Counted from the stretch's first letter, positions 53,592 through 61,670 are shown. The stretch is 64,000 bases of DNA from Sphingobium lactosutens DS20 (GCF_000445105.1 NZ_ATDP01000087.1:7501-71500); one strand, 5' to 3'. Program-made: numbers and translations. Notes: generated by a model from the sequence alone, not told the origin.

Positions 53592-54471
53592 GGCTCTGTT
53601 GCAAAAATCGTGAAGCTTGAGCATGCTTGGCGGAGATTGGACGGACGGAACGATGACGGATTTCAAGTGGCGCCATTTCCAGGGTGATGTGATCCTGTGG
53701 GCGGTGCGCTGGTATTGTCGCTATCCGATCAGCTATCGCGACCTTGAGGAAATGCTGGCGGAACGCGGCATTTCGGTCGACCATACGACGATCTATCGCT
53801 GGGTCCAGTGCTACGCCCCGGAGATGGAGAAGCGGCTGCGCTGGTTCTGGCGGCGTGGCTTTGATCCGAGCTGGCGCCTGGATGAAACCTACGTCAAGGT
53901 GCGGGGCAAGTGGACCTACCTGTACCGGGCAGTCGACAAGCGGGGCGACACGATCGATTTCTACCTGTCGCCGACCCGCAGCGCCAAGGCAGCGAAGCGG
54001 TTCCTGGGCAAGGCCCTGCGAGGCCTGAAGCACTGGGAAAAGCCTGCCACGCTCAATACCGACAAAGCGCCGAGCTATGGTGCAGCGATCACCGAATTGA
54101 AGCGCGAAGGAAAGCTGGACCGGGAGACGGCCCACCGGCAGGTGAAGTATCTCAATAACGTGATCGAGGCCGATCACGGAAAGCTCAAGATACTGATCAA
54201 GCCGGTGCGCGGTTTCAAATCGATCCCCACGGCCTATGCCACGATCAAGGGATTCGAAGTCATGCGAGCCCTGCGCAAAGGACAGGCTCGCCCCTGGTGC
54301 CTGCAGCCCGGCATCAGGGGCGAGGTGCGCCTTGTGGAGAGAGCTTTTGGCATTGGGCCCTCGGCGCTGACGGAGGCCATGGGCATGCTCAACCACCATT
54401 TCGCAGCAGCCGCCTGATCGGCGCAGAGCGACAGCCTACCTCTGACTGCCGCCAATCTTTGCAACAGAGCC
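53592..54471 (+). mobile_element. IS6100 (IS6 family), complete
   Basis: 880 bp, the standard length, bounded by GGCTCTGTTGCAAA (53592) and its complement (ending 54471). The right end continues GATTGGCGGCAGTCAGAGG, as in IS6100. The 8 bases on the left (CCCCTCCG) and right (TTATTTTA) differ, so there is no target duplication. IS6 elements move by cointegrate formation and often remain at recombination borders. Left of it the genes look sphingomonad-like; right of it Burkholderiales-like. Confidence 0.95.
53623..54417 (+). CDS. tnpA: IS6100 transposase
   Basis: 264 aa from the ATG at 53623 (MLGGDWTDGTM), the usual IS6100 length. An N-terminal zinc-finger-like/helix-turn-helix region (YPISYRDLEEMLAERGISVDHTTIYRWVQ) precedes the DDE catalytic core: D in RLDETYVKVRGKW, D in LNTDKAPSYG and E in NVIEADHGKLK. 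It appears intact and so probably active. Confidence 0.96.
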   Translation: MLGGDWTDGTMTDFKWRHFQGDVILWAVRWYCRYPISYRDLEEMLAERGISVDHTTIYRWVQCYAPEMEKRLRWFWRRGFDPSWRLDETYVKVRGKWTYLYRAVDKRGDTIDFYLSPTRSAKAAKRFLGKALRGLKHWEKPATLNTDKAPSYGAAITELKREGKLDRETAHRQVKYLNNVIEADHGKLKILIKPVRGFKSIPTAYATIKGFEVMRALRKGQARPWCLQPGIRGEVRLVERAFGIGPSALTEAMGMLNHHFAAAA

Positions 54472-54579
54472 TTATTTTATATCAGTCGATAAAAAATGGC
54501 TTGTGTCAAGCGTTTTGCCTGAATGCAGGTCGCATCAGGCATAGTCGTGACTGAAATTGCCGGACTCTTCATGCGCTTT
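54472..54579. other. short non-coding stretch between IS6100 and the catabolic operon
   Basis: No gene is seen. An imperfect hairpin TGCCTGAATGC/GCATCAGGCA at 54516-54541 lies beyond the end of the leftward operon and may close its transcript, although no T run follows. Confidence 0.35.
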
Positions 54580-54822
54580 TCAGGTGTCACTGCTTCGCGC
54601 GGCGCGCGATTTGCGCATGGTGGCAAGAAAGGGAAAGAGAGCAATCACCATCACACAGGCACCTGCATAGCCGCAGGCCAGCCGGTGCGCGATGGACCCC
54701 GCGCTGCTGCCTTCCAACAGTCCGTTGGTCACCGCTCCGGCCGTTGAGGTCAGTAGACAACCGAACAGGCTAAAGGGGACGATGTCCGCGCCTCGACGCC
54801 ATTTTGCGGCCAGCCACTTCAA
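54580..54822 (-). CDS. small membrane protein or transporter remnant
   Basis: 80 aa from a TTG that overlaps the stop of the CoA-transferase beta subunit. Two probable membrane segments: IVPFSLFGCLLTSTAGAVTNGLL and LACGYAGACVMVIALFPFLA, then a basic tail. I do not recognise the family. It could be the C-terminal end of a major-facilitator transporter left by a deletion, or a real small gene of the operon. Lack of an ATG and the small size make it doubtful. Confidence 0.4.
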   Translation of the reverse strand: MKWLAAKWRRGADIVPFSLFGCLLTSTAGAVTNGLLEGSSAGSIAHRLACGYAGACVMVIALFPFLATMRKSRAARSSDT

Positions 54823-55484
54823 TCTCTGCTCCCCCCGGCATTTCCATCCAGCAGCTCAAGGCCGGTCATGTCGCACAAAGCGTGCAGGCTCAAACCTTCG
54901 ACGATGTCGCTTGCGGTCATGCCGTAGGGTGTGCGGGTGAAGGTGGCCAAGTCCGTGTAGACGCGACCGACACAGGCCAAGCCCGTGAGCGGATAAGTGC
55001 ATGCCTTGACTAGTTTGCTCTGCCCCGACCGGGTCAGCAGATCCATCATCACCCACGTTTGCCTAGCGCCCGTAGCAAGGTCCATGGCGCCCCCCACGGC
55101 AGGGATGTCCTCCGGATTGCCGGTGTGCCAGTTCGCAAGGTCGCCGAATTGGCTGACCTGAAATGCGCCCAGCACGCAAATGTCGAGATGGCCGCCGCGC
55201 ATCATGGCAAAGCTGTCTGCGTGGTGGAAGTAAGAGCCTCCAGCTAGAAGTGTGACTGGTTGCTTGCCAGCGTTTATGAGGTCGTAGTCTTCCTCGCCCG
55301 ATTCTGGGGCTGGTCCCATGCCCAGTATGCCGTTCTCGCTGTGCAGCACGATACCAGCGCCCTCCGGCAGGTAGTTGGCAATCAGCGTGGGCATGCCGAT
55401 GCCCAGGTTCACATAGGAATTGTCCGGAATGTCGCGGGCGATTAGGGACGCCAGTTCAGCCTTGTCACGGCTTCGGTAGTTCAT
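54819..55484 (-). CDS. 3-oxoacid CoA-transferase subunit B (3-oxoadipate CoA-transferase, PcaJ-like)
   Basis: 221 aa from the ATG at 55484, 4 bases after subunit A; the open frame to 55610 overlaps subunit A and is not used. Markers: ARDIPDNSYVNLGIGMPTLIANYLP, the catalytic glutamate in HSENGILGMGP, GGHLDICVLGAFQVSQFGDLANW and YPLTGLACVGRVYTDLATF. With subunit A it moves CoA from succinyl-CoA to 3-oxoadipate, the step after maleylacetate reductase. No thiolase follows, so the last step must be encoded elsewhere. Confidence 0.88.
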   Translation of the reverse strand: MNYRSRDKAELASLIARDIPDNSYVNLGIGMPTLIANYLPEGAGIVLHSENGILGMGPAPESGEEDYDLINAGKQPVTLLAGGSYFHHADSFAMMRGGHLDICVLGAFQVSQFGDLANWHTGNPEDIPAVGGAMDLATGARQTWVMMDLLTRSGQSKLVKACTYPLTGLACVGRVYTDLATFTRTPYGMTASDIVEGLSLHALCDMTGLELLDGNAGGSRD

Positions 55485-55488
55485 TGCC

Positions 55489-56187
55489 TCATGCCCCCTT
55501 GAATCCGCCGGCGCCGGTGGCCGCGCGCGGCACCTGCACCAGTGACTTGACGAAGATGCCAGGCGTGACCACGGTCTCCGGGTCCATGTCACCAGCCGCC
55601 AGCACCTCATGGACCGAGGCGACGGTGCGCCGGGCCGCCGTCGCCATGATGGGACCGAAGTTCCTGGCGGCTTTCCGGTAGGTGAGGTTGCCCCAGGCGT
55701 CGCCGCGTTCGGCCTTGATGAGCGCCAGGTCCGCGTGGATGGGCAACTCCAGCACGTACATCCTTCCCGCGATCTCGCGCGTCTCTTTGCCCTGCGCGAG
55801 CTTCGTGCCGTAGCCCACCGGCGTGAAGAAGCCGCCTATGCCGGCGCCTGCGGCGCGTATGCGTTCGACTAGATTGCCTTGCGGCACCAGCTCCAGCTCG
55901 ATGCGGCGCTGCCGGTACAGCGCATCGAAGATTTGGCTGTCGGCTTGCCGCGGGAAGCTGCAGATTATCTTGCGCACGCGGCCGGCCTTGAGCAGCGCGG
56001 CCAAGCCGCTGTCACCATTGCCAGCGTTGTTATTGACAACCACTAATTCCCTAGCACCGGTGGCGATCAGTCCTCCTATCAGTTCATTGGGGATGCCGGC
56101 GGTGCCGAAACCGCCGACCATCACGACCGATGCGTCGGCTACGGGGCCGATCGCCTCGGCCACCGTACTTGCGATCTTGCCGGCCAT
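55489..56187 (-). CDS. 3-oxoacid CoA-transferase subunit A (PcaI-like)
   Basis: 232 aa from the ATG at 56187, whose first base is shared with the stop of the hydrolase gene (TGATG). Family landmarks: VVMVGGFGTAGIPNELIGGLIATGARELVVVNNNAGN, GAGIGGFFTPVGYGTKLAQGKETREIAGRMYVLELPIHADLALIKAERGDAWGNLTYRKAARNFGPIMATAA. It is the partner of subunit B. Its position at the end of a chlorocatechol-type gene set indicates 3-oxoadipate rather than acetoacetate as substrate. Confidence 0.9.
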   Translation of the reverse strand: MAGKIASTVAEAIGPVADASVVMVGGFGTAGIPNELIGGLIATGARELVVVNNNAGNGDSGLAALLKAGRVRKIICSFPRQADSQIFDALYRQRRIELELVPQGNLVERIRAAGAGIGGFFTPVGYGTKLAQGKETREIAGRMYVLELPIHADLALIKAERGDAWGNLTYRKAARNFGPIMATAARRTVASVHEVLAAGDMDPETVVTPGIFVKSLVQVPRAATGAGGFKGA

Positions 56188-56888
56188 CAAGTACCTTGGT
56201 GCCGATTCAGAAAGGCGACGGCGCGCGTAAACGCCGATTCCGCGGCGCGCGGCGAGTAGCCGAAGGAGCGAACCGAGTTGAAAAAGCCGTGCCCGGCTCC
56301 CGCATACAGATGCAGCTCGTTGGTCTCGCTGCTCGAGAGCGCGCTTGTAAGGACATCGAGCACTGGAGGCGGTATGTGCGCGTCGTCGTCGCCAACGTGG
56401 ACCTGCGTGGGACACTTTAGCGTAATCAGTTGTTCTTGGTAGTCGTTAACACGCACCGGATAAAAGGACACGCTCGCGAGGATGCCGCCTTGGGCCGCCA
56501 ACAGTAACGCGTATTTGCCTCCTAGGCAAAAACCTAATACGCTAATTTCTCCGTTGCAGCGTGGATCAGCCGCCAGTGCATTGATGGCAGCGCGGCTGTC
56601 CGCCAGCGCCACAGAGTCGTCCATCTTTTGCCAGATGGCGATCGCGCGTTCGCGGTCCGCTTCCGTGTAGCCCAGCTCAACGCGCGACTCTACTTGGCTG
56701 AATAGGTCGGGTGCCAGCACCGCGAACCCTGCCTGCGAGAACTGGTCTGCCGCCAGGCGCATCGCGCCGTTGATGCCGAAAATCTCAGGCAGCAGCACGA
56801 TGCCGGGCCGGGCCTGACCAGGCTGCGCAGTGATGTAGCCATCCATGGGGCCGTGCGAGGTGTCGATGGAATAATTGAAATTAGTCAT
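56187..56888 (-). CDS. dienelactone hydrolase
   Basis: 233 aa. Catalytic triad C121 (GFCLGGK), D169 (HVGDDDAHIP) and H200 (GAGHGFFN), with E35 in VLLPEIFGIN, the residue that activates the cysteine in this family. It hydrolyses dienelactones, made from chloromuconates, to maleylacetate. It overlaps the cycloisomerase by 4 bases (ATGA) and the CoA-transferase by one. Its similarity is to the ClcD/TfdE group by architecture; exact relatives would need a search. Confidence 0.9.
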   Translation of the reverse strand: MTNFNYSIDTSHGPMDGYITAQPGQARPGIVLLPEIFGINGAMRLAADQFSQAGFAVLAPDLFSQVESRVELGYTEADRERAIAIWQKMDDSVALADSRAAINALAADPRCNGEISVLGFCLGGKYALLLAAQGGILASVSFYPVRVNDYQEQLITLKCPTQVHVGDDDAHIPPPVLDVLTSALSSSETNELHLYAGAGHGFFNSVRSFGYSPRAAESAFTRAVAFLNRHQGT

Positions 56889-58036
56889 GTCTTGCGGGTG
56901 TAGAAATTGATCTTGTCGTGGTCGGGCTGTACGCCCAGGCCGATGCCGCCCGGTACCACAACCTCAAAGTCGCGGTATCGTGTGGGCTCAGTGGCCAGGT
57001 CATCGGCCAGCAGGAGCGGGCCGATGAGTTCGCAGTCCCAGTCTAGCGCCGGCAGCGCGCTGAACAGTTGCAGGGCGGCGGCCGTGCCTAGGGAACTTTC
57101 CAGCGCCATACCGCCATAGATGGGAATGCCGGCGGCCTCGGCCACCGCAGCAGCCTTGTAGGCGCGACGAATGCCGCCGCCCTTGCCGATCTTCACTCCG
57201 TACAGTCCGGTGGCGCCCGACTTGAAGGAGGCGTATGCATCGTGGAAATCCCACAAACCTTCATCGGCCACCACCGCCATCCGTAGGCGCAACGACAGCG
57301 CCGCCATGCCGTCACGGTTCCAGTGAGGCAGCGGCTGCTCGACCATGGCGATGCCTGCGTCTTCGAACTGCGGCAGGTAGCGCGCGCATGTCGCTATATC
57401 CCAAGCTTGGTTCAGGTCGACCGTCACAACCGCGTGCGCAGCGATATCATGGATCGCCCGCGCAGTACGCATGACTCTACGAGATTCAGTCTCAGGACCT
57501 TCGAACCCCATCTTGATCTTGAACGTCTTATGGCGGCGCTCCTGCAGCATGCGGGCCGCATCGTCGATGTCTGCGGCCGCGTCGCCCGAGACCAATGCCC
57601 ACAGCACGGGCATGGAACCGCGCACCTGGCCGCCGTAAAGCGCGCTGACGGGAATCCCCAGCAGGCGCCCCACGGCGTCGTGCACGGCCACGTCTACGGC
57701 CGCCTTGGCGAAGTGGTTGCCGGCCGCCGCCCGGTCCATGGTCTTGAGCACCTGCTCATGGGCGAACACGTTTACACCCCGCAGCGCCGGCGCCAAGTAG
57801 CGGTCGATCACACACTTGATTGTTTCGCAGGATTCGCCGCCCCAGAAGGCGGTGCCTGCGGGCGTGCCACCTTCTCCGTGTGCGACTGCGCCGCCCGAAG
57901 TGCGCAGCGTCAGGAACACTAGCGACTGCTGAGCATGCGAGGCATTGGAGTGATTGTGGGTCTTTTTCAGCGGGACATCGACGATGCGTGTTTCGATGGC
58001 CTCAATAGTTTCGTTCTGCGGCACGCGAGAATTCAT
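56885..58036 (-). CDS. (chloro)muconate cycloisomerase
   Basis: 383 aa from the ATG at 58036, one base overlapping the reductase stop; the in-frame ATG at 58075 lies inside the reductase gene. Enolase superfamily: KxK motif K173/K175 (FKIKMG), metal ligands D207 (VTVDLNQAWD), E233 (VEQPLP) and D258 (VVADEG), general-base K282 (GVKIGKGGG) and E313. It lactonises cis,cis-muconates; in a set with dienelactone hydrolase and maleylacetate reductase, chloromuconate is the likely substrate. No catechol dioxygenase is encoded in the window. Confidence 0.88.
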   Translation of the reverse strand: MNSRVPQNETIEAIETRIVDVPLKKTHNHSNASHAQQSLVFLTLRTSGGAVAHGEGGTPAGTAFWGGESCETIKCVIDRYLAPALRGVNVFAHEQVLKTMDRAAAGNHFAKAAVDVAVHDAVGRLLGIPVSALYGGQVRGSMPVLWALVSGDAAADIDDAARMLQERRHKTFKIKMGFEGPETESRRVMRTARAIHDIAAHAVVTVDLNQAWDIATCARYLPQFEDAGIAMVEQPLPHWNRDGMAALSLRLRMAVVADEGLWDFHDAYASFKSGATGLYGVKIGKGGGIRRAYKAAAVAEAAGIPIYGGMALESSLGTAAALQLFSALPALDWDCELIGPLLLADDLATEPTRYRDFEVVVPGGIGLGVQPDHDKINFYTRKT

Positions 58037-59109
58037 CACAGGTAGGTAGAGTGGTCTGGGCGCAGGCCTGACCATGCATTGGTCAGCAACCTGCGGATGA
58101 GGCCTGCGTCTAGAGGGCGAGGGTTGGCATAGGGCTTGGACATGACCAGATCGGTAACCTTGTCGATGTCTGATTCCCGCATGCCGATGTCGCGCAGCGC
58201 AACCGGCACATCACAGCTGCTGGCGATATCGTGGATGCGTCCAGCAATGCCACCGCCGCCCATGGCGCGCTTGATGACATCCACAGCATCGCGCACACTG
58301 GGCGCGTTGTAGGCGATTGCGTGCGGCAGCACGATGGTGTGCGTCTCGGCGTGTGGCAGGTTAAGCGCGCCGCCGAGCGTGTGACACAGTTTGTGATGCA
58401 AGCCCATGGAGGTGGACGCAAGGCACATGGCGCTCATCCAGGAGCCGTACAGTGCCTGACCGCGCACTTCAGGATCGGCCGCGCCTGTGCGCAGCGCCGG
58501 CAGGCTGCGATATAGAGCGGCGATACCGGCTTCAGCCATCTGGGCGACCACCGGGTTGGTGTCGCTGGCATAAAGCGCCTCCACGGCATGTGCCATGGCA
58601 TTAATGCCGCTGGCGACCGACATGGCCAGTGGCAGCGAGTAAGTCAGTTCGACGTCGTAGATGACGGTTTCGGGCAGGACCCTGGGGCTGCGCTGCGTCG
58701 TTTTTATGCCGCTTTCGGTCTGCCCGAGTATGGGCGTCATCTCCGAGCCTGCGTAGGTGGTGGGAATTACCAGTTGGGGCAGGTCAGTATGCAGCGCGAT
58801 GGCCTTGGACAGGCCGATGGCCGAACCGCCCCCAATTGCGACGATTCCGTCCACGCCCAGCCTAGCAACCTCCGTCAGCGCTTCCTGCGTGAGCTCGGTG
58901 GGCGTGTGCATGGCCGCGCGCGTGAAAGCGCCGGCGCAAGCGCCGCCCAGCTGCTCGCGCAGGAGTTGCGCGTGGGCGGCCTGGGGCGCGCTGGCAACAA
59001 CCATCGCTCGGCGGCAACCCAGCTTGTCCAGCTCGCTGCCCAATTCCGAGATAGTCCCGCGGCCAAAGCGCACGCGCGACGGGAGGCTTTGGTAGGTGAA
59101 GTTCAGCAT
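58036..59109 (-). CDS. maleylacetate reductase
   Basis: 357 aa, the size of the family. Iron-containing alcohol dehydrogenase fold: FGRGTISELGSELDKLGCRRAMVVASAPQ, VAIGGGSAIGLSKAIAL, VIPTTYAGSEMTPILGQTESGIKTT, and the metal-binding region GLHHKLCHTLGGALNLPHAETHTIVLPH. It reduces maleylacetate to 3-oxoadipate with NAD(P)H; some members also reductively dechlorinate 2-chloromaleylacetate. The gene order reductase-cycloisomerase-hydrolase resembles the chlorocatechol clusters of chloroaniline-degrading Comamonadaceae. Confidence 0.92.
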   Translation of the reverse strand: MLNFTYQSLPSRVRFGRGTISELGSELDKLGCRRAMVVASAPQAAHAQLLREQLGGACAGAFTRAAMHTPTELTQEALTEVARLGVDGIVAIGGGSAIGLSKAIALHTDLPQLVIPTTYAGSEMTPILGQTESGIKTTQRSPRVLPETVIYDVELTYSLPLAMSVASGINAMAHAVEALYASDTNPVVAQMAEAGIAALYRSLPALRTGAADPEVRGQALYGSWMSAMCLASTSMGLHHKLCHTLGGALNLPHAETHTIVLPHAIAYNAPSVRDAVDVIKRAMGGGGIAGRIHDIASSCDVPVALRDIGMRESDIDKVTDLVMSKPYANPRPLDAGLIRRLLTNAWSGLRPDHSTYL

Positions 59110-59120
59110 GGTTGCAGCTT

Positions 59121-59456
59121 TCAGGCCACCGAGCTCGCGTAGAGCGGGCTGTCGTCCGTCGGGATGTTGAACTGACCGTCGAACACAGCCTTGATCCAGG
59201 GCTGAATGGTGACAAAGGCACGCAGTCCCGCCTTGGTGAAGGGGTCGTTGTCTACGAAGGCACGAGCTTCCTCCATGCTGGCGACTGAGATCACATAGCT
59301 GCCGCCCTTGACAGCCTTGCCGTCGTCGGTAAATGTCGCGCCGGCAGCCAGCACTTGGGAGGAGCGCGCCTCCATGTATTTGCGGTGCTCAGACACCACG
59401 GCCTGGCGCCTGGCGGCGGTGCCAGGCAGATCTTGGAAAAAAATCGCTACGTACAT
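59121..59456 (-). CDS. YciI-like / muconolactone isomerase-like protein
   Basis: 111 aa from the ATG at 59456, whose first base lies in the stop of the broken regulator gene (TAATG). Dimeric alpha-beta barrel fold: MYVAIFFQDLPGTAARRQAVVSEHRKYME, GGSYVISVASMEEARAFVDNDPFTKAGLRAFVTIQPW. The HRxYM and DPF motifs are those of YciI proteins. ClcF-like relatives act on chloromuconolactone in some actinobacterial pathways, so a role beside the cycloisomerase is plausible but unproven. It is the first intact gene of the operon. Confidence 0.75.
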   Translation of the reverse strand: MYVAIFFQDLPGTAARRQAVVSEHRKYMEARSSQVLAAGATFTDDGKAVKGGSYVISVASMEEARAFVDNDPFTKAGLRAFVTIQPWIKAVFDGQFNIPTDDSPLYASSVA

Positions 59457-60279
59457 TAGACAGTCTCCTTCTTCTTGCGTGTCTTGCTGAGGGTGGATGT
59501 TTCTGCGGGCACATTGCCCGCCGTCGTGGATTCGGGGATCGACTCGGCCAGCACCTTGAGCAGGGCGCGCAGCGCGCCCATTTCGACTTCTCCCATGCTC
59601 TGGGCCCATTCGGCCTCGATCGCCAAGCCGATCTCTATCGCGCGCGACTGCATCTGCATGCCGCGGGCGGACAGGCGCACTAGTGTAGTGTTGCATTCTG
59701 TTTGGAACTTAATCGGCTATTGGCGCGGATGACCTTTTGCAGGATGTCGCGAGCGTTCTTGGTCCAGATGAACGGCTTGGGGTTGGTGTTGTGATGCGCG
59801 ATGTACTCATCGATGGCCGAGACGAGTTCGGGCACGCTGGTGAACACCCCGCGGCGTAGCCGGTTCTCGGAGATGTCGCGAAAGAAGCGCTCGACCATGT
59901 TCAGCCACGATGCCGAGGTTGGCGTGAAGTGCATGTTGAATCTGGGGTGCTTGGCCCGCCGGTCCGTCGCGCTCTGCGCGGCTTCCAGGTAGCCGGCTCC
60001 CAGCAGCGAATCGACCAAGAAGCCCATGCTTTGCTTGGCCATGCCAGCGCGCCGGGCCAGATCAGACACGGAGGCGCCGGCCAGCGGCAGGTGCCTGAAC
60101 ACAGCGCCATGCGCTTCACGAACGTCGGGATAGCTGACGGCCAGCGCCGTGTAGACGCGCGCTGCCAGTGCTTCGAACGGCGTGCGTAGCAAAGTGCCAA
60201 GCGTGCCGGCCAAGGCGCCCATGGTGGCATCTGGTTTGGCGGGCTTCCAGGGCGAATAGGTTTCGGTGGACTTTTTCAT
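59456..60279 (-). pseudogene. MarR-family regulator gene split by an IS630 remnant
   Basis: The N-terminal part (60279 to about 59950) runs MKKSTETYSPWKP... to the wing residues ATDRRAK and contains the winged helix (SVSDLARRAGMAKQSMGFLVDSLLGAGYLE). The C-terminal part resumes at about 59685 with LVRLSARGMQMQSRAIEIGLAIEAEWAQ and ends KKKETV, its stop overlapping the YciI-like start. The two halves join as ...DRRAK-LVRLSARG..., the normal MarR sequence. In between lies about 265 bp of IS630 transposase sequence, read in frame, so a 199-aa chimera (59680-60279) is still open. The dimerisation helix is lost from it, so the operon may be deregulated. Confidence 0.85.
59686..59950 (-). mobile_element. 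IS630-family remnant (transposase C-terminus)
   Basis: About 90 codons encode HPRFNMHFTPTSASWLNMVERFFRDISENRLRRGVF... KPFIWTKNARDILQKVIRANS, the end of an IS630-type DDE transposase with its last catalytic residue (NMVERFF). The N-terminal two thirds are absent. The distal junction has CTAG, the preferred target of many IS630 elements, which duplicate TA. The proximal junction has no matching TA. Confidence 0.8.
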
Positions 60280-60294
60280 AATTTTCCGTGAATC

Positions 60295-60308
60295 AATATG
60301 GACATATT
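60295..60308. promoter_or_regulatory. palindromic operator candidate upstream of the MarR gene
   Basis: AATATG-GA-CATATT is a perfect 6+6 palindrome 15 bp before the regulator start codon. Size, symmetry and position fit a MarR-type autoregulatory site. A second, different inverted repeat (AGACATTCTGTCT, 61671-61683) lies before the divergent transferase gene. Confidence 0.5.
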
Positions 60309-60395
60309 ATCTGCCTAAAAGAAGTGATGTCAAGTTCATTTGACCTGCCCCCTTTTGCCGTGCCATTCATAACGAGGAAGTCCGGGGTTGCAAGA

Positions 60396-61238
60396 TTAGT
60401 TGATCTCGATCTCGGTGGTCGTTGAGTTGGCTCGAGCTGCATCGCCAGCGCGCTGGCGATGCAGCTCGGCGAACTTCGCCGGTGGCATTCGCCCACAGCT
60501 GCTGTGCGGCCTGACCTCGTTGTAGTCCTGCCTCCAGACGGCAATGGCCGACCGGGCCTGCTGCAGCGTCTTGAACCACTGTTCGTTCAGGCATTCGTCC
60601 CTGAACTTGCCGTTGAAGCTCTCGATGTAGCCGTTCTGCATGGGCCGTCCCGGCTCGATCAGGATGTGGCGAATGCCGTGGGTCTGCGCCCAGCCCATGA
60701 AGGCCCGGCTGGTGAACTCCGGGCCGTTGTCGGTGCGCACGGCCAGCGGGTAGCCCCTGAAGACGGCGGCCCGGTCGAGCAGCCGCGTGACGTACTGGCC
60801 CGAGATGCCCCAGTCCACCGTGATGCTCACGCACTCGTGGCTGAAGTCATCAGCGACCGTCAAGCACTTGATGCGCCGTCCCGTGCTCAGGCTGTCGCTG
60901 ACGAAGTCCATGCTCCACACCTCATTGACCGTCGTGGCCAGTTGCAGCGGCACGCGTTCGTTGGCGGGGCGTTTGACCTTCTTGCGCTTGCGCACCGCCA
61001 GATTGGCGGCGCTGTACAGGCGGTAGACGCGCTTGTGGTTCACACCCGGGAAGTGCGGGCGCAGCATGTCATGGATGCGCCGATAGCCGAAGCGTCGGCG
61101 TGCATGTGCGATCTCGACGATCTTGCTGCTGAGCTCTTTCGTCATGGCATCGGCCTCAGGTGGATGGCGGTAGCTGTCGCGGGAGAGCCCCACAAGCCCG
61201 CAGGCGCGCCGCTCGCTCAGATCGCATCGCTCGATCAT
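60396..61238 (-). CDS. IS3-family transposase OrfB
   Basis: 280 aa. An HTH_21-like start (ACGLVGLSRDSYRHPP, FGYRRIHDMLRPHFPGVNHKRVYRLY) precedes the DDE integrase core: D in VWSMDFVSDSL, D in VRTDNGPEFTSRAF and E in IESFNGKFRDECLNE (35 residues apart). It lies in the -1 frame relative to orfA, with 32 bases from the orfA stop to its ATG, consistent with an OrfAB frameshift product. Confidence 0.95.
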   Translation of the reverse strand: MIERCDLSERRACGLVGLSRDSYRHPPEADAMTKELSSKIVEIAHARRRFGYRRIHDMLRPHFPGVNHKRVYRLYSAANLAVRKRKKVKRPANERVPLQLATTVNEVWSMDFVSDSLSTGRRIKCLTVADDFSHECVSITVDWGISGQYVTRLLDRAAVFRGYPLAVRTDNGPEFTSRAFMGWAQTHGIRHILIEPGRPMQNGYIESFNGKFRDECLNEQWFKTLQQARSAIAVWRQDYNEVRPHSSCGRMPPAKFAELHRQRAGDAARANSTTTEIEIN

Positions 61239-61270
61239 GGTGGCAACGGCCGCACGCTTGGCCTGTGGGG

Positions 61271-61546
61271 CTAGCGCTTTACCCCGAAGGCGGTGTTCAG
61301 TGCGTGGATGTCCAAGTGCGCCTCGGCCAACAGCTTCTTGAGCTTGTTGTTCTCCGCCTCCAGCTCACGCAGCCGCCGGGCGTCGGGCACGTCCATGCCG
61401 CCGTACTTGGCGCGCCATTTGTAGAAGGTCGCGTCGCTGAAGCCGCCTTTGCGGCACAGATCCTTGATCGGCAAACCGGCCTCGGCCTGTTTGATGAAAC
61501 CGATGATCTGCTCCTCGGTAAATCTGCTCTTTCTCATGTCCGTCAT
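61271..61546 (-). CDS. IS3-family transposase OrfA
   Basis: 91 aa. The helix-turn-helix TEEQIIGFIKQAEAGLPIKDLCRKGGFSDATFYKWRAKYGGMDV is followed by a leucine zipper (LRELEAENNKLKKLLAEAHLDIHALN) for multimerisation. This is the standard OrfA of the IS407 group, transcribed before orfB. Confidence 0.95.
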   Translation of the reverse strand: MTDMRKSRFTEEQIIGFIKQAEAGLPIKDLCRKGGFSDATFYKWRAKYGGMDVPDARRLRELEAENNKLKKLLAEAHLDIHALNTAFGVKR

Positions 61547-61670
61547 TCTCCAAGTTGACGGACTTCGCTGCCACTACGTTGGTACGGCTGGAAGGGGGCA
61601 GGTCACATTATTCGGGTTATTACTGACGAAATACCAATTCACAAAGACAAAAAGACTGTCTAATATAGCC

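Larger units (their letters stand above)
60341..61605 (-). mobile_element. IS3-family element, IS407 group, with CATT target duplication
   Basis: 1265 bp bounded by TGACCTGCCCCCTT (60341) and the complementary AAGGGGGCAGGTCA (ending 61605). CATT stands directly outside both ends (60337-60340 and 61606-61609), the 4-bp duplication typical of the IS407 group. Both orfA and orfB are intact. It separates the broken MarR gene from the divergent glutathione transferase operon. Confidence 0.92.

Noticed and set aside
53584..54479. A simple IS6100 transposition with an 8-bp duplication.
   Set aside because: The flanks CCCCTCCG and TTATTTTA do not match.
54580..54822. Calling the small downstream gene of the CoA-transferase operon a defined transporter.
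   Set aside because: Only two membrane segments and no family motif are visible; left as unrecognised.
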